Positions 17,659 to 27,332 of a stretch of 64,000 bases of DNA are shown here, one piece after another. Numbering within the stretch: the first letter of the stretch is position 1; each line of letters begins with the position of its first letter. This DNA is from RFTU01 sp049423145 (GTDB lineage: Bacteria > Pseudomonadota > Gammaproteobacteria > Burkholderiales > Burkholderiaceae_C), in the NCBI GenBank assembly GCA_049423145.1, contig JBMSQF010000001.1:30457-94456 (forward strand). Reading direction: 5' to 3'. Under the pieces are notes generated by a model. That model did not search any database, was not told the origin of the DNA, and was given only the letters and a program-made list of their open reading frames with translations. The position numbers and the translations under genes are program-made.

Positions 17659-18653
17659 ATGACCGCGCCGCTGCTCGAGATCCAGGGACTGAAGACCCAC
17701 TTCGCCACCGACGATGGCTGGCTGCATGCCGTGGACGGGGTGGACCTCGCGCTGCATGCGGGTGAGACGGTTTGTGTGGTGGGTGAATCGGGCTGTGGCA
17801 AGAGCGTCACCGCCCGCACGGTGATGAAGCTCATCGACATGCCGCCAGGGCGCATCGTGGCCGGCCGCATCCTGTGGAAGGGCCGCGACCTCGTGCCCTT
17901 GGCCCCCCGCGAGATGCAGGCCATTCGGGCCCGCGAAATCGCGATGATCTTCCAGGAGCCCATGACCAGCCTGAACCCCGTGTTCACGGTGGGGGACCAG
18001 ATCGGCGAGAGCCTGCGCCTGCATGAGGGGCTGAGCCGGCGGGAGGCGCGTGATCGGGCCATCGAACTGTTGCGCTTGGTGCGCATTCCTACGCCGGACA
18101 AGCGGGTGCGCGACTACCCGCACCAGTTCTCGGGCGGTATGCGCCAGCGCGTGATGATTGCCATGGCCCTGGCCTGCAAGCCGCAGTTGCTGATCGCCGA
18201 CGAGCCGACCACGGCGCTGGACGTGACCATTCAGGCGCAGATTCTGGAACTGCTGGCCGAGCTCAAGGCCGAAATGGGCATGGCCATCCTGCTCATCACC
18301 CATGCGATGGGCGTGGTGGCCGAAGTGGCGCAGCGGGTGGTGGTGATGTATGCCGGACAGGTGGTGGAAGAGGCGCCCGTGGCTGAACTCTTTGCGCGCC
18401 CCCGCCATCCCTACACCCGGGGGCTCATCCGCTCGATTCCTCGCTTGGGCGCATCGACGGTGCAGAAGACCAGGCTCGAGGCCATCCCAGGGACCGTGCC
18501 CAAGTTGATCGAGCCGGGCCCGGGTTGCCGTTTCGCCTCTCGCTGCCGCCACGCGCAGGCCGCCTGCCTTTCGGCCACGCCGGTGCTGCGGGAAGCGACC
18601 CCGGGCCACCGGGTGGCCTGTGCGCTGGATGCGGTGGTGATGGAGCCCACTGC

Positions 18654-18657
<4 letters not shown>
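17659..18657 (+). CDS. Dipeptide-type ABC transporter ATP-binding protein (DppD-like)
   Basis: A 332-residue ABC ATPase with Walker A GESGCGKSVTARTV, signature HQFSGGMRQRVMIAMAL, Walker B LLIADEPTTALDVT and a switch region LLITHAMGVVAE. The last position reads HA rather than the usual HD, but the switch His is present. The C-terminal oligopeptide-transporter extension has the cysteine-containing GCRFASRC segment seen in DppD/OppD. It starts 6 bases after the permease stop, and its stop overlaps the next gene's start (ATGA). Confidence 0.92.
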
Positions 18658-19655
<998 letters not shown>

Positions 19656-19680
19656 GGTAGGGGTCTTTGGGGGAAGGGTT

Positions 19681-19756
19681 TGGCGCGGCTGGCGGGGATC
19701 GAACCCACGACCCTTGGCTTCGGAGGCCAATACTCTATCCACTGAGCTACAGCCGC
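19681..19756 (-). tRNA. tRNA-Arg (anticodon CCG)
   Basis: Read on the minus strand, 76 bases fold as a complete cloverleaf: acceptor GCGGCTG/CAGCCGC, D-arm GCTC..GAGT (one G-T pair), anticodon stem TTGGC/GCCAA around loop CTCCGAA (anticodon CCG, reading CGG), T-arm with TTCGATC, discriminator G and an encoded CCA. It sits between the ABC importer and the cytochrome c gene, with no integrase or duplicated 3' end nearby. Confidence 0.97.
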
Positions 19757-19772
19757 ATTCAAGGACCGAACG

Positions 19773-19778
19773 ATTCTA
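19773..19778 (-). promoter_or_regulatory. Putative -10 element of the tRNA-Arg gene
   Basis: TAGAAT on the minus strand lies 17 bases upstream of the mature tRNA 5' end, a plausible distance for a short leader. No convincing -35 element was found. Confidence 0.4.
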
Positions 19779-19842
19779 CCGCGGGCGTTCCTGCAGACAC
19801 CCCATGCACCAGCCGCAAGGCCGACGCAAGGTGCGCGGCTTC

Positions 19843-19848
19843 TATAAT
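19843..19848 (+). promoter_or_regulatory. Putative -10 element (TATAAT) for the cytochrome c gene
   Basis: A perfect TATAAT lies about 90 bases upstream of the cytochrome c ATG at 19938. The -35 region is poor. The interval between contains no other recognisable signal. Confidence 0.45.
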
Positions 19849-19937
19849 CAAAGGCTTTGCATGACCGGCCTTGGGGCTCTTACCCCAGCCCCTCTGCCCG
19901 CATCACCCCCAAAGTTCCACCGAAGTTGAGGACCGCG

Positions 19938-20483
19938 ATGAGCCACCACGACCACCACGATCACGCTGCCGACGGCCACGACATGCCGCACGAAGGCCCG
20001 ATCAAGACGCCCAAGCAGCTGATGGCTGCGGTGGTGGCTTCCTTTGTCGTTCCCATCATCGCCATCATCCTCCTGGTGAACTATGTGGCCACTCAGCCCA
20101 AGGATGGCGCCGGCACCGCGGTGTTGGATGCGCAGGCGGTGGCCGCGCGCATCGCACCAGTGGGCAAGGTTGAAGTGCGCGATGCCAGCAACCCGGCCAC
20201 GCTGAAGACGGGTGAGCAGGTGTACGCTGCGCAGTGCGCGGCTTGTCACACTTCGGGCGCGGCGGGCGCGCCCAAGTTGGGTGATGCCGCTGCTTGGAGC
20301 AAGCGCATCAAGGAAGGGTACGAATACCTGTGGGAGTCGGCCCTCAAGGGCAAGGGTGCGATGGGCGCGCAGGGCGGCGGTGACTACAGCGACTTCGAAA
20401 TCGGTCGGGCGGTGGTCTACATGGCCAACCAGTCCGGCGCCAAGTTTGCAGAACCCAAGGCACCGGAGGCGGCTGCCAAGTAA
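19938..20483 (+). CDS. Membrane-anchored c-type cytochrome (c5-like), His-rich N-terminus
   Basis: A 181-residue protein with one heme c attachment site (CAACH, about residue 103), one N-terminal hydrophobic helix (MAAVVASFVVPIIAIILL) as uncleaved anchor, and a periplasmic cytochrome domain ending in an axial-Met region (GKGAMGAQGG). The first 20 residues contain seven His plus several Asp (MSHHDHHDHAADGHD...), an unusual cytoplasmic metal-binding-like tail. Cytochrome c5-type proteins shuttle electrons to terminal oxidases in beta-proteobacteria. The ATG at 19938 is preferred because the frame upstream of it contains no coding signal. A terminator-like hairpin follows. Confidence 0.88.
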   Translation: MSHHDHHDHAADGHDMPHEGPIKTPKQLMAAVVASFVVPIIAIILLVNYVATQPKDGAGTAVLDAQAVAARIAPVGKVEVRDASNPATLKTGEQVYAAQCAACHTSGAAGAPKLGDAAAWSKRIKEGYEYLWESALKGKGAMGAQGGGDYSDFEIGRAVVYMANQSGAKFAEPKAPEAAAK

Positions 20484-20545
20484 GCGCTCGGCACACCCGC
20501 CTCGATGCCGATCGAGCGCCCCGGTGGGCGCTGATCGTCCCCACC

Positions 20546-20567
20546 AACGGCCGCTCTCGCGGCCGTT
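20546..20567. terminator. Hairpin between convergent cytochrome c and DUF2946 genes
   Basis: AACGGCCGC and GCGGCCGTT form a perfect 9-bp stem around TCTC. Only a short T run follows on the plus strand. The hairpin ends exactly where the opposing gene's stop codon begins, so it may terminate transcription from both sides. Confidence 0.6.
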
Positions 20568-21125
20568 TCAGTTGCGGCCCGGCCGCAAGACGAACCCCCA
20601 CCGGCGCGGCAGGTCCGCCGCTTGGACGGACACCGGTTCGCCCACGCTTCTGCCGGGGCTCAGTACCCAATCCCCGGCCTCCAGCGCCTGCGCTGCAGCC
20701 GCCACATCCAGGCTGTGCACCAGGCCGGGGCCGATGTCGGTGGTGAGGAACAGCCGCCCCTGCTCATCCAGCCAGGCGCCCTGCACCAGCGCGGGATGGC
20801 CCGTGTGGCTGTACACCGGGTGGCCTGGGGTGTCCATCACGCGCCATACCCAGGGGGTGACCTCCAGGGTGACATACACGCGCTGAGGCCCGTTCTGAAA
20901 GAACCACGCCCCTTGCGCATCGCACTCATAGTTGCGGTGGATGAAGTCGCGCAACTTCTCGTGCTCGATTCGGCTGCCCTTGACCAGCGGAAACGGCCCC
21001 GCCGCCTGGGTGCGCTCGTCACGCATCCACCACTGCCCGCGCGCATCCAGGCCCAGCCAGTCGTAGCAGGCCGGCACATTGGGCCACTTTCTGAGCGCAG
21101 CTTTGACGAGGTCGTCCATGGGCAC
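20568..21125 (-). CDS. DUF2946-type conserved protein of unknown function
   Basis: A 185-residue soluble protein without signal peptide or membrane helix. The N-terminus MPMDDLVKAALRKWPNVPAC and blocks such as GWLGLDARGQWWMRDER, LRDFIHRNYECD and FFQNGPQRVYVTLE resemble a conserved beta-proteobacterial protein usually labelled DUF2946. It is rich in Trp and has no catalytic motif that can be read. It is followed by the YheT-type hydrolase on the same strand. Function unknown. Confidence 0.7.
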   Translation of the reverse strand: MPMDDLVKAALRKWPNVPACYDWLGLDARGQWWMRDERTQAAGPFPLVKGSRIEHEKLRDFIHRNYECDAQGAWFFQNGPQRVYVTLEVTPWVWRVMDTPGHPVYSHTGHPALVQGAWLDEQGRLFLTTDIGPGLVHSLDVAAAAQALEAGDWVLSPGRSVGEPVSVQAADLPRRWGFVLRPGRN

Positions 21126-21152
21126 GAAATAGTTAAACGACGGCTCAATGAT

Positions 21153-22124
21153 TCAAGGGCTGAGCCAATCCGCCACCGCCTGTGGCATGGCCAGCACATG
21201 GCCTGGCGGGCCGCCGCTCGGGAAACCCACATGCCCGCCGTGCGCAGGTTGCCACAGTTCCACGAAAGGGCCGACCTCGCCCGGCCGCGGAAGTGAGCAG
21301 GCCGGGATGAAGGGATCGTTCAAGGCATTGAGTGCCAGTGCAGGAATGCGGATGCGGTGCAGATCCGGCTGGGCCGAGGCACGGGTCCAGTAGTCGTCGG
21401 TATCCTTGAAGCCGTGCAGAGGTCCGGTGAACACGTCGTCGAATTCCCGCAGATTGCGAGCAGCCATGAGGCGGTCACGATCGAACAGACCGGGGTGCTG
21501 GGCCCACTTGGCCAGTGCGCGCGGCTTCATGGTGCGCAGAAACATGCGCGTGTAGACCTGACGGTTCAAGCCCCGCCCAATCGCCTCTCCCGAGGCCATG
21601 AGGTCCAGTGGGGAGCACACACAGGACACGGCCGATGCCACCGACGCGGCGGTTTCGCCCGCTTCCTCGGCCCAACGCATCAGGGCATTGCCCCCTAGGG
21701 AAATGCCCACCGCCCTCAAGGGCGCTGCGGCGCGCGCACGCATGCGCGCCAGGATCCATCCGATCTCTTCGAAATCGCCCGAGTGGTAGGCCCGTGGCGC
21801 GAGGTTTATTTCGCCTGAACACCCACGAAAGTGCGGCACCGCGTAATTCCAGCCGCGTTGACGGGCCACGTCGGCAAAGGCCAGTGCATAGGCGCTGCCG
21901 GAACTGCCTTCCAGACCGTGGAACAGAACAAGCCATGGCGCCTGCGTGGCCTCCATCCCATCGGCCCCAGCCCCTTGGATATCGACGTCGATGAAGTCCC
22001 CGTCGGGCGTGGTCCAGCGCTCGCGGCGGTACAGGGCCGCGCGACCGCGATGACTCAAGAGCGCGGACCAGATGGTTTGGGCGTGGCCACCAGGCAGCCA
22101 CACGGGTGCGCGGTAATGTCTCAA
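21153..22124 (-). CDS. YheT-family alpha/beta hydrolase
   Basis: A protein of about 323 residues with the family start RAPVWLPGGHAQTIW, the oxyanion region LVLFHGLEGSSGSAYA, the nucleophile elbow GISLGGNALMRW (Ser), a late Asp in NALNDPFIP and the catalytic His in HGGHVGF. Family members are predicted esterases and their natural substrate is not established. No ATG precedes the conserved region. A TTG at 22124 overlaps the stop of the upstream gene (TTGA), which argues for translational coupling and for TTG as the start. Confidence 0.85.
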   Translation of the reverse strand: MRHYRAPVWLPGGHAQTIWSALLSHRGRAALYRRERWTTPDGDFIDVDIQGAGADGMEATQAPWLVLFHGLEGSSGSAYALAFADVARQRGWNYAVPHFRGCSGEINLAPRAYHSGDFEEIGWILARMRARAAAPLRAVGISLGGNALMRWAEEAGETAASVASAVSCVCSPLDLMASGEAIGRGLNRQVYTRMFLRTMKPRALAKWAQHPGLFDRDRLMAARNLREFDDVFTGPLHGFKDTDDYWTRASAQPDLHRIRIPALALNALNDPFIPACSLPRPGEVGPFVELWQPAHGGHVGFPSGGPPGHVLAMPQAVADWLSP

Positions 22125-22570
22125 TGCAGAACCGAAGGCGCTTCCGTCACTTCCTGCAATTCCCGGGGAGAGCCCGGGCTGGCGTGATGGGCGACGAGAC
22201 GCCATCCGTGGTCGGTCTTGATGTAGACATTGGTGGCGATCACCCAGGCCGTCTGCGGGCCCTCGTCGGTGCTGATGTCCACACGCTCCAGCACGTTGTG
22301 CACCGCACAGTGCCCGGTATTGACCGCCCGGATCTTTTCGGGATGCACGGTGATGGGGCCGTTGGCGAAGATGGAATCGAACGTGGCCCGAATGGCCGCA
22401 GCCCCCACGATGCGCGGCCCACCGGGGTGGACGCAAACGATGTCCTCATCGTCGCCCCAGACGGCCATCAGGGCTTCGATGTCCCCGCGCTGAAGGGCCT
22501 CGTAGAACTGCGCCTCGATGTCCTGGGGCGTGGACATCAGCGAAGCGGTGCGGGGCTTGTTGGGCGTCAT
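22121..22570 (-). CDS. NTF2-like (SnoaL-type) small protein
   Basis: A protein of about 149 residues with a cone-shaped NTF2-like fold pattern: an N-terminal helix (IEAQFYEALQRGDIEALMAVW), then DDEDIVCVHPGG, and strand blocks ending in TNVYIKTDHGWRLVAHHAS. Such proteins act as ketosteroid-isomerase-like enzymes or ligand-binding proteins. No catalytic residue can be assigned. It begins 4 bases after purU's stop and overlaps the hydrolase gene by 4 bases, so it is part of the purU-hydrolase transcript. The start could also be the ATG at 22537. Confidence 0.75.
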   Translation of the reverse strand: MTPNKPRTASLMSTPQDIEAQFYEALQRGDIEALMAVWGDDEDIVCVHPGGPRIVGAAAIRATFDSIFANGPITVHPEKIRAVNTGHCAVHNVLERVDISTDEGPQTAWVIATNVYIKTDHGWRLVAHHASPGSPRELQEVTEAPSVLH

Positions 22571-22574
22571 GGCG

Positions 22575-23474
22575 TCAACGGAAGACCACGGTCTTGTGGC
22601 CATTCACCAGCACGCGGTGCTCCACATGCCAACGCACGGCACGGGCCAGGACCACGCACTCCACATCTCGCCCCACCGCCGTCAGATCTTCGGCTGAAAG
22701 CGAATGGTCCACGCGTTCTACATCCTGCTCGATGATGGGGCCCTCATCGAGGTCGGCTGTCACATAGTGGGCGGTGGCTCCAATGAGCTTCACCCCGCGG
22801 GCGTGCGCCTGGTAATAGGGCTTGGCGCCCTTGAAGCTCGGCAGGAAACTGTGGTGGATGTTGATGGCACGCCCCTTGAGGGCTAGGCAGAACTCGGGCG
22901 ACAGGATCTGCATGTAACGCGCGAGCACGACGAGATCGATGCGCTCGCGCTCGATGAGCGCTTCGATGTGCCGCTCCTGTTCACGCTTGGCCGCGGCACT
23001 GCTGCCCGCAGCCAGTGGCAGGTGGTGGAAGGCAATGCCGTAGCTGGCGGCCAGGTCGGCGAAGTCGGGGTGATTGGACACGATGGCCGGAATGTCGACG
23101 GCCAACTGACCGCTTTTCCAGCGAAACAGCAAGTCGTTGAGACAGTGACCATGCTTGCTGACGAGCAAAAGCAAGCGTGAGCGCTCACCAACCGGGTGGA
23201 AGGCGGCCTCCATCTGAAACCGATCGCGCACGGGGCGGAACCGCTGTTTGAGCGTCTCCACCTGGGCCCAATCGGCCGGCGCTTCGAAGTGCACCCGCAT
23301 GAAGAACAGGCCGGTGGCGTCCTCGCCGTGGACATCACCGAACTGTTGGGAATGGAGGATGTTGCAGCCAGCTTGGGTCAGCACGCCCGAGACCCCGTGC
23401 ACGATGCCCTGGGTGTCCCGGCATGACAGGGTGAGGACGAATTCCCGGGGGCGAAGGGCCACGGATGCGGACAT
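22575..23474 (-). CDS. purU: Formyltetrahydrofolate deformylase
   Basis: A 299-residue enzyme that hydrolyses 10-formyl-THF to THF and formate, balancing one-carbon pools and supplying formate for PurT. The N-terminal ACT domain (FVLTLSCRDTQGIVHGVSG...) precedes a formyltransferase domain with the catalytic Asn/His in NIHHSFLPSF, followed by GATAHYVTADLDEGPII with the catalytic Asp. ATG at 23474 is chosen over an adjacent TTG. The gene opens a short minus-strand operon with the NTF2-like and YheT-type genes. Confidence 0.93.
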   Translation of the reverse strand: MSASVALRPREFVLTLSCRDTQGIVHGVSGVLTQAGCNILHSQQFGDVHGEDATGLFFMRVHFEAPADWAQVETLKQRFRPVRDRFQMEAAFHPVGERSRLLLLVSKHGHCLNDLLFRWKSGQLAVDIPAIVSNHPDFADLAASYGIAFHHLPLAAGSSAAAKREQERHIEALIERERIDLVVLARYMQILSPEFCLALKGRAINIHHSFLPSFKGAKPYYQAHARGVKLIGATAHYVTADLDEGPIIEQDVERVDHSLSAEDLTAVGRDVECVVLARAVRWHVEHRVLVNGHKTVVFR

Positions 23475-23507
23475 CAAAGAATTGTAGAGACGCTCCGCGG
23501 ATGCACT

Positions 23508-23717
23508 TCAGTGCCCGTGCGCGACGCGCTCGCCTGCCTTGAGCCGGTATTCCGTGCCGCAATACGGGCACTTGCCCTGACCTTCATGGCTGAGGTCGAT
23601 GAACACCTTGGGGTGGTTGCTCCACAGGGGCATGCGAGGGTTGGGACAGAACACGACGCCGGGCCCTTGGAGTTCGGCGGCCGTGACCTCCACCACAGAC
23701 TTCGATTCGCGGGACAT
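23508..23717 (-). CDS. CHCC zinc-finger small protein
   Basis: A 69-residue protein of the zf-CHCC family related to the mitochondrial complex I subunit NDUFS6. Zinc ligands are visible as VFCPNP, SNHPKVFIDL and GKCPYCGTEYRL (C-H-C-C). Bacterial homologues are small and their role is unclear. It starts 2 bases after the ilvE stop and is evidently co-transcribed with it, an arrangement that appears common in beta-proteobacteria. Confidence 0.85.
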   Translation of the reverse strand: MSRESKSVVEVTAAELQGPGVVFCPNPRMPLWSNHPKVFIDLSHEGQGKCPYCGTEYRLKAGERVAHGH

Positions 23718-23719
23718 GC

Positions 23720-24643
23720 TCACACCTGGGTCAGCCAGTGGGCGTACTGCTCATTGCGCCCGTTGACGATGTCGAAAAAGGCACTCTGAATTTTCTCGGT
23801 GATGGGGCCGCGGCTTCCGATGCCGATCTCGATGCGGTCGAGTTCACGGATCGGCGTGACTTCAGCGGCCGTGCCGGTGAAGAAGGCTTCGTCCGCGATG
23901 TACACCTCGTCGCGGGTGATGCGCTTTTGCACGATGTCCAGGCCCAGGTCCTTGGCAATGTGAAACACGGTGTTGCGGGTGATGCCATTGAGTGCACCGG
24001 CCGACAGGTCCGGCGTGTAGATCACGCCCCCCTTGATGACGAAGAGGTTTTCACCCGCGCCCTCGCTGACGAAGCCGGCGGAATCGAGCAGCAGGGCTTC
24101 GTCGTAGCCTTCATCCGTGGCTTCCATATTGGCCAGGATGGAGTTGGTGTAGTTGCTCACCGCCTTGGCCTGCGTCATGGTGATGTTCACATGGTGCCGG
24201 GTGTAGCTGCTGGTCTTGACGCGGATGCCGCGCTTGAGTCCCTCTTCGCCAAGGTAGGCCCCCCAGGCCCAAGCGGCCACCATCAGGTGGATCTTGTTGC
24301 CCTTGGGGGACACCCCCAGCTTTTCGCTGCCGATCCAGGTCAGCGGGCGCAGGTAGCAACTCTCGAGCTTGTTTTCACGCACCACCTGCTTCTGGGCTTC
24401 CTCCACTTGCTCAATGGTGAAGGGGATCTTCATGCGCAGGATCTTGGCGCTGTTGAACAGGCGCTCGGTGTGTTCGCGCAGACGGAAGATGGCCGTGCCC
24501 TTGACGGTGTTGTAGGCGCGAACGCCCTCGAAGGCCCCGCAGCCGTAGTGCAGGGTGTGGGTGAGGACGTGGATCTTGGCGTCGCGCCAATCGACCAACT
24601 GGCCGTCCATCCAGATCTTGCCGTCGCGGTCGTCCATGCCCAT
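23720..24643 (-). CDS. ilvE: Branched-chain amino acid aminotransferase
   Basis: A 307-residue fold-type IV PLP enzyme that makes the last transamination step of Val, Leu and Ile synthesis. Features: HTLHYGCGAFEGVRAY near the start, Arg and Tyr substrate contacts in CYLRPL, the PLP lysine in TQAKAVSNYTNSIL, the signature EALLLDSAGFVSEGAGENLF, and ALNGITRNTV and EAFFTGTAAEVTPI for phosphate and carboxylate binding. It probably shares a transcript with the membrane protein or zinc-finger genes next to it. Confidence 0.95.
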   Translation of the reverse strand: MGMDDRDGKIWMDGQLVDWRDAKIHVLTHTLHYGCGAFEGVRAYNTVKGTAIFRLREHTERLFNSAKILRMKIPFTIEQVEEAQKQVVRENKLESCYLRPLTWIGSEKLGVSPKGNKIHLMVAAWAWGAYLGEEGLKRGIRVKTSSYTRHHVNITMTQAKAVSNYTNSILANMEATDEGYDEALLLDSAGFVSEGAGENLFVIKGGVIYTPDLSAGALNGITRNTVFHIAKDLGLDIVQKRITRDEVYIADEAFFTGTAAEVTPIRELDRIEIGIGSRGPITEKIQSAFFDIVNGRNEQYAHWLTQV

Positions 24644-24653
24644 GGTCTGTCCC

Positions 24654-25115
24654 TCAATTCGGTATCAAACCTTCCATTTTAGGGGCAGGGTCGCTGGGGC
24701 CTTCAGCGGGCGCACGCACCAGGGCCGCCCCGACGCAGCGCCCGCGTACGAAGTCAACGACCAGGCCATCCCCGCCGCTATCCCGCCACTCCCAACTTTC
24801 CTGCGCGCCCGGGCTGGGGTGGGGCAGTCGCTTGCCCAGACTCCGGGTTTCGCGCAGCACCTGCAGCATCTTCATGCCCTGATGGATTCGCGTGTGTGCC
24901 ATGAAGGCACTGTCCACCAGGCCGGCGGGGCGTGTGGCGGCGGCCCGCATCACCCGCAGGGCTCGGCTGAACTGCAGGAGCAGCCAGAAGACGATGATGG
25001 TGAAGGCCAGGAACACGCCGGGCCAGCCGTATTGCGTGTAGCCCACGGCGATGGCGGCCACGGCCAAACCCCAGCTCACCAGGGAGGAGGCGCGGTGCGA
25101 GAACGAATGGGTCAT
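24654..25115 (-). CDS. Small membrane protein of unknown function
   Basis: A 153-residue protein with two adjacent hydrophobic helices near the N-terminus (LVSWGLAVAAIAVGYTQYGW and GVFLAFTIIVFWLLLQF), then a basic cytoplasmic-looking region and a Trp/Asp/Gly-rich tail. No motif is recognised. The start at 25115 is the ATG nearest the first helix. The gene lies 10 bases upstream of ilvE on the same strand and is divergent from the glycosyltransferase gene, with only about 30 bases between start codons. Confidence 0.65.
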   Translation of the reverse strand: MTHSFSHRASSLVSWGLAVAAIAVGYTQYGWPGVFLAFTIIVFWLLLQFSRALRVMRAAATRPAGLVDSAFMAHTRIHQGMKMLQVLRETRSLGKRLPHPSPGAQESWEWRDSGGDGLVVDFVRGRCVGAALVRAPAEGPSDPAPKMEGLIPN

Positions 25116-25145
25116 GGGGCAGATGTTAGCGAGGGGGGCGGCACA

Positions 25146-25904
25146 ATGCGCGGCGTGAAGCGTTTGCACACCTGGGTCATCAACCTCGACCGCGCGCCGC
25201 AGCGTCTGGCGCGCATTGGGCCGCGGCTCGATCAACTGGGGCTGGCCTGGACGCGATTCTCGGCGGTGGAGGGGCGGCTGTTGTCCGAGGCCGAGCAGGC
25301 AGCAACCCTGGACCAGCCGTCATTCGAGCAGCTGCACGGGATGACGCCCTCCCTGGGCGAGTTGGGCTGCTACCTGTCGCATGTGGGCCTGATGCAGGTC
25401 TTTTTGCAGACGCCGCATGAGTTTGCGTTGATCCTGGAAGACGATGTCTGGCCCACGGCAGCCCTGCCCGAGGTGCTGGAGCACTTGATGGCTGCGGCGC
25501 CTCGCTGGGACATGGTCAAGCTTTCGGCCATCCACAGCGGAACGCCGGTGGCGGTTCTGCCTGTCGGCCACGGGCATCAACTGGGCGTGATGTTCAGCCG
25601 CTGCACGGGTTCATCGGCGTATGTGGTGAATCGGGCAGCCGCCCAACGCTATGTGCAGCAGTTGTTGCCGATGCAACTGCCCTACGACCACGCCTATGAC
25701 CGCGGTTGGGTGTATGGGCTGAAGGTGCGCCGCGTGTTCCCCGAGGTGTGTGCGCATGACGATCAGGTGGAGTCGACGATCGGCAACCCGGGCCCCTCGA
25801 GGAAGTTCCACTGGAGCCGGCGCTGGACCACGTATGGCCATCGGCTGAAGACCGAGCTCGCCCGCTTGGGTTACGGCGTGGTTCAGCTGCTCGTGCACCG
25901 CTGA
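25146..25904 (+). CDS. Glycosyltransferase family 25 (LPS biosynthesis type)
   Basis: A 252-residue cytoplasmic enzyme with the GT25 opening LHTWVINLDRAPQRLARI, the central LGCYLSHVGLMQVF, the nucleotide-sugar/metal motif ALILEDDVWP and DMVKLSAIHSG. GT25 enzymes usually add galactose to lipooligosaccharide. The acceptor here is unknown. It is a lone gene between ilvE's membrane-protein partner and radA, not in a polysaccharide cluster. The ATG at 25146 fits the family start. The frame upstream of it is antisense to ilvE. Confidence 0.85.
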   Translation: MRGVKRLHTWVINLDRAPQRLARIGPRLDQLGLAWTRFSAVEGRLLSEAEQAATLDQPSFEQLHGMTPSLGELGCYLSHVGLMQVFLQTPHEFALILEDDVWPTAALPEVLEHLMAAAPRWDMVKLSAIHSGTPVAVLPVGHGHQLGVMFSRCTGSSAYVVNRAAAQRYVQQLLPMQLPYDHAYDRGWVYGLKVRRVFPEVCAHDDQVESTIGNPGPSRKFHWSRRWTTYGHRLKTELARLGYGVVQLLVHR

Positions 25905-25924
25905 ACCCGCGCCCCGCGGGGGCC

Positions 25925-27286
25925 TTACAGCCCTCGGACCAGGCCCATGGCCTCCTCGATGCGGTCGACCCCGTGCACCGTGAGGCCCTCGATGGGCTTC
26001 TTGGGCAGATTGGCCCTGGGCACGATGGCCGTGGCAAAGCCCAGCTTGGCGGCCTCCTTCAGGCGCTCCTGGCCGCGCGGCGCGGGGCGCACTTCACCGG
26101 CGAGCCCCACTTCGCCGAAGGCAATGAAGCCTCGCGGCAAGGCCCGCGCACGCAGGCTGCTCTGGATGGCCAGCAACACGGAGAGATCAGCGGCCGGTTC
26201 GCTGATGCGCACGCCGCCCACGGCATTGACGAACACATCCTGGTCCATGCAGGCCACGCCCGCGTGACGGTGAAGCACCGCCAACAGCATGGCCAAACGG
26301 TCGCGCTCCAGGCCCACGGACAGTCGCCGGGGTGACGGCCCTCCGCTGTCCACCAAGGCCTGGATTTCGACCAGCATCGGGCGCGTGCCTTCCAGCGTCA
26401 CCAGCACGCAGGAGCCGGGCACCGGGGCTTCGTGCGTGGACAGGAAGATGGCACTGGGGTTGGTCACACCTTTGAGGCCCTTTTCCGTCATGGCAAACAC
26501 ACCGATCTCGTTGACCGCACCGAAGCGGTTCTTGATGGCGCGAACCAGACGAAAACTGGAGTGCGTGTCACCCTCGAAATACAGCACGGTGTCGACGATG
26601 TGTTCCAGCACGCGGGGGCCGGCCAGGGCGCCTTCTTTGGTGACATGGCCCACCAATACGAGCGCACAACCGCTGGCTTTGGCCGTCCGCGTCAGGTGGG
26701 CGGCGCACTCCCGCACCTGCGCCACCGAGCCCGGTGCGCTGCTGAGTTGCTCCGAGTACACGGTCTGGATGGAATCGATGATCACGAAAGCGGGCTGGTG
26801 CTCGGCGATCGTGGCCAGGATGCGCTCGAGCTGGATCTCGGCAAGCACCTGCACATTGGCCCCCGAAAGACCCAGGCGCTGTGCACGCAGGGCGACCTGG
26901 GCGCCAGATTCTTCACCGGTGACGTACAGCACCTTCATGCGGCCACTGAGCGATTCGGCGGCCTGCAACAGCAGCGTGGACTTGCCGATACCGGGGTCTC
27001 CGCCGATCAGCGCCACACCCCCGGGCACGATGCCGCCGCCCAGCACCCGGTCAAGTTCCTCCTGCCCGGTCGGGGTGCGCCGCACATCCTGCGCCTCGAT
27101 ATCCGCCAGGCGCGTCACGGGGGCGCTGCGCGCCAACGCTTCGAAGCGGTTCTTGCCGGTGCCGCCGCCGGCGGCAAGCGTTTCGCTCAGGGTGTTCCAG
27201 GCCTGGCAATGCGGGCATTGGCCCAGCCACTTGGGCGTGGTGCCCCCGCAGTCGCTGCAGGTGTAGAGGGTCTTGTCCTTGGCCAT
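25925..27286 (-). CDS. radA: DNA repair protein RadA
   Basis: A 453-residue protein that remodels recombination intermediates as a RecA-like branch-migration helicase. The N-terminal zinc ribbon has CSDCGG and CPHCQAW. The ATPase core has Walker A GGDPGIGKSTLLLQ, Walker B VIIDSIQT and the RadA-specific KNRFGAVNEIGVF. The C-terminal Lon-protease-like domain is present (LGLATA-type region around SLRARALPRGFIAFGEVGLAGEVR) without an obvious catalytic dyad, as is usual. It is the full expected length. Confidence 0.95.
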   Translation of the reverse strand: MAKDKTLYTCSDCGGTTPKWLGQCPHCQAWNTLSETLAAGGGTGKNRFEALARSAPVTRLADIEAQDVRRTPTGQEELDRVLGGGIVPGGVALIGGDPGIGKSTLLLQAAESLSGRMKVLYVTGEESGAQVALRAQRLGLSGANVQVLAEIQLERILATIAEHQPAFVIIDSIQTVYSEQLSSAPGSVAQVRECAAHLTRTAKASGCALVLVGHVTKEGALAGPRVLEHIVDTVLYFEGDTHSSFRLVRAIKNRFGAVNEIGVFAMTEKGLKGVTNPSAIFLSTHEAPVPGSCVLVTLEGTRPMLVEIQALVDSGGPSPRRLSVGLERDRLAMLLAVLHRHAGVACMDQDVFVNAVGGVRISEPAADLSVLLAIQSSLRARALPRGFIAFGEVGLAGEVRPAPRGQERLKEAAKLGFATAIVPRANLPKKPIEGLTVHGVDRIEEAMGLVRGL

Positions 27287-27332
27287 GGCGGCATGATGGC
27301 ACGGGGGTGGCTCAAGGGGTGAGCCGGGGACA

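Noticed and set aside
19681..19756. tRNA-Arg as an integration site for a mobile element
   Set aside because: No integrase, no repeat of the tRNA 3' end and only housekeeping or transporter genes on both sides.
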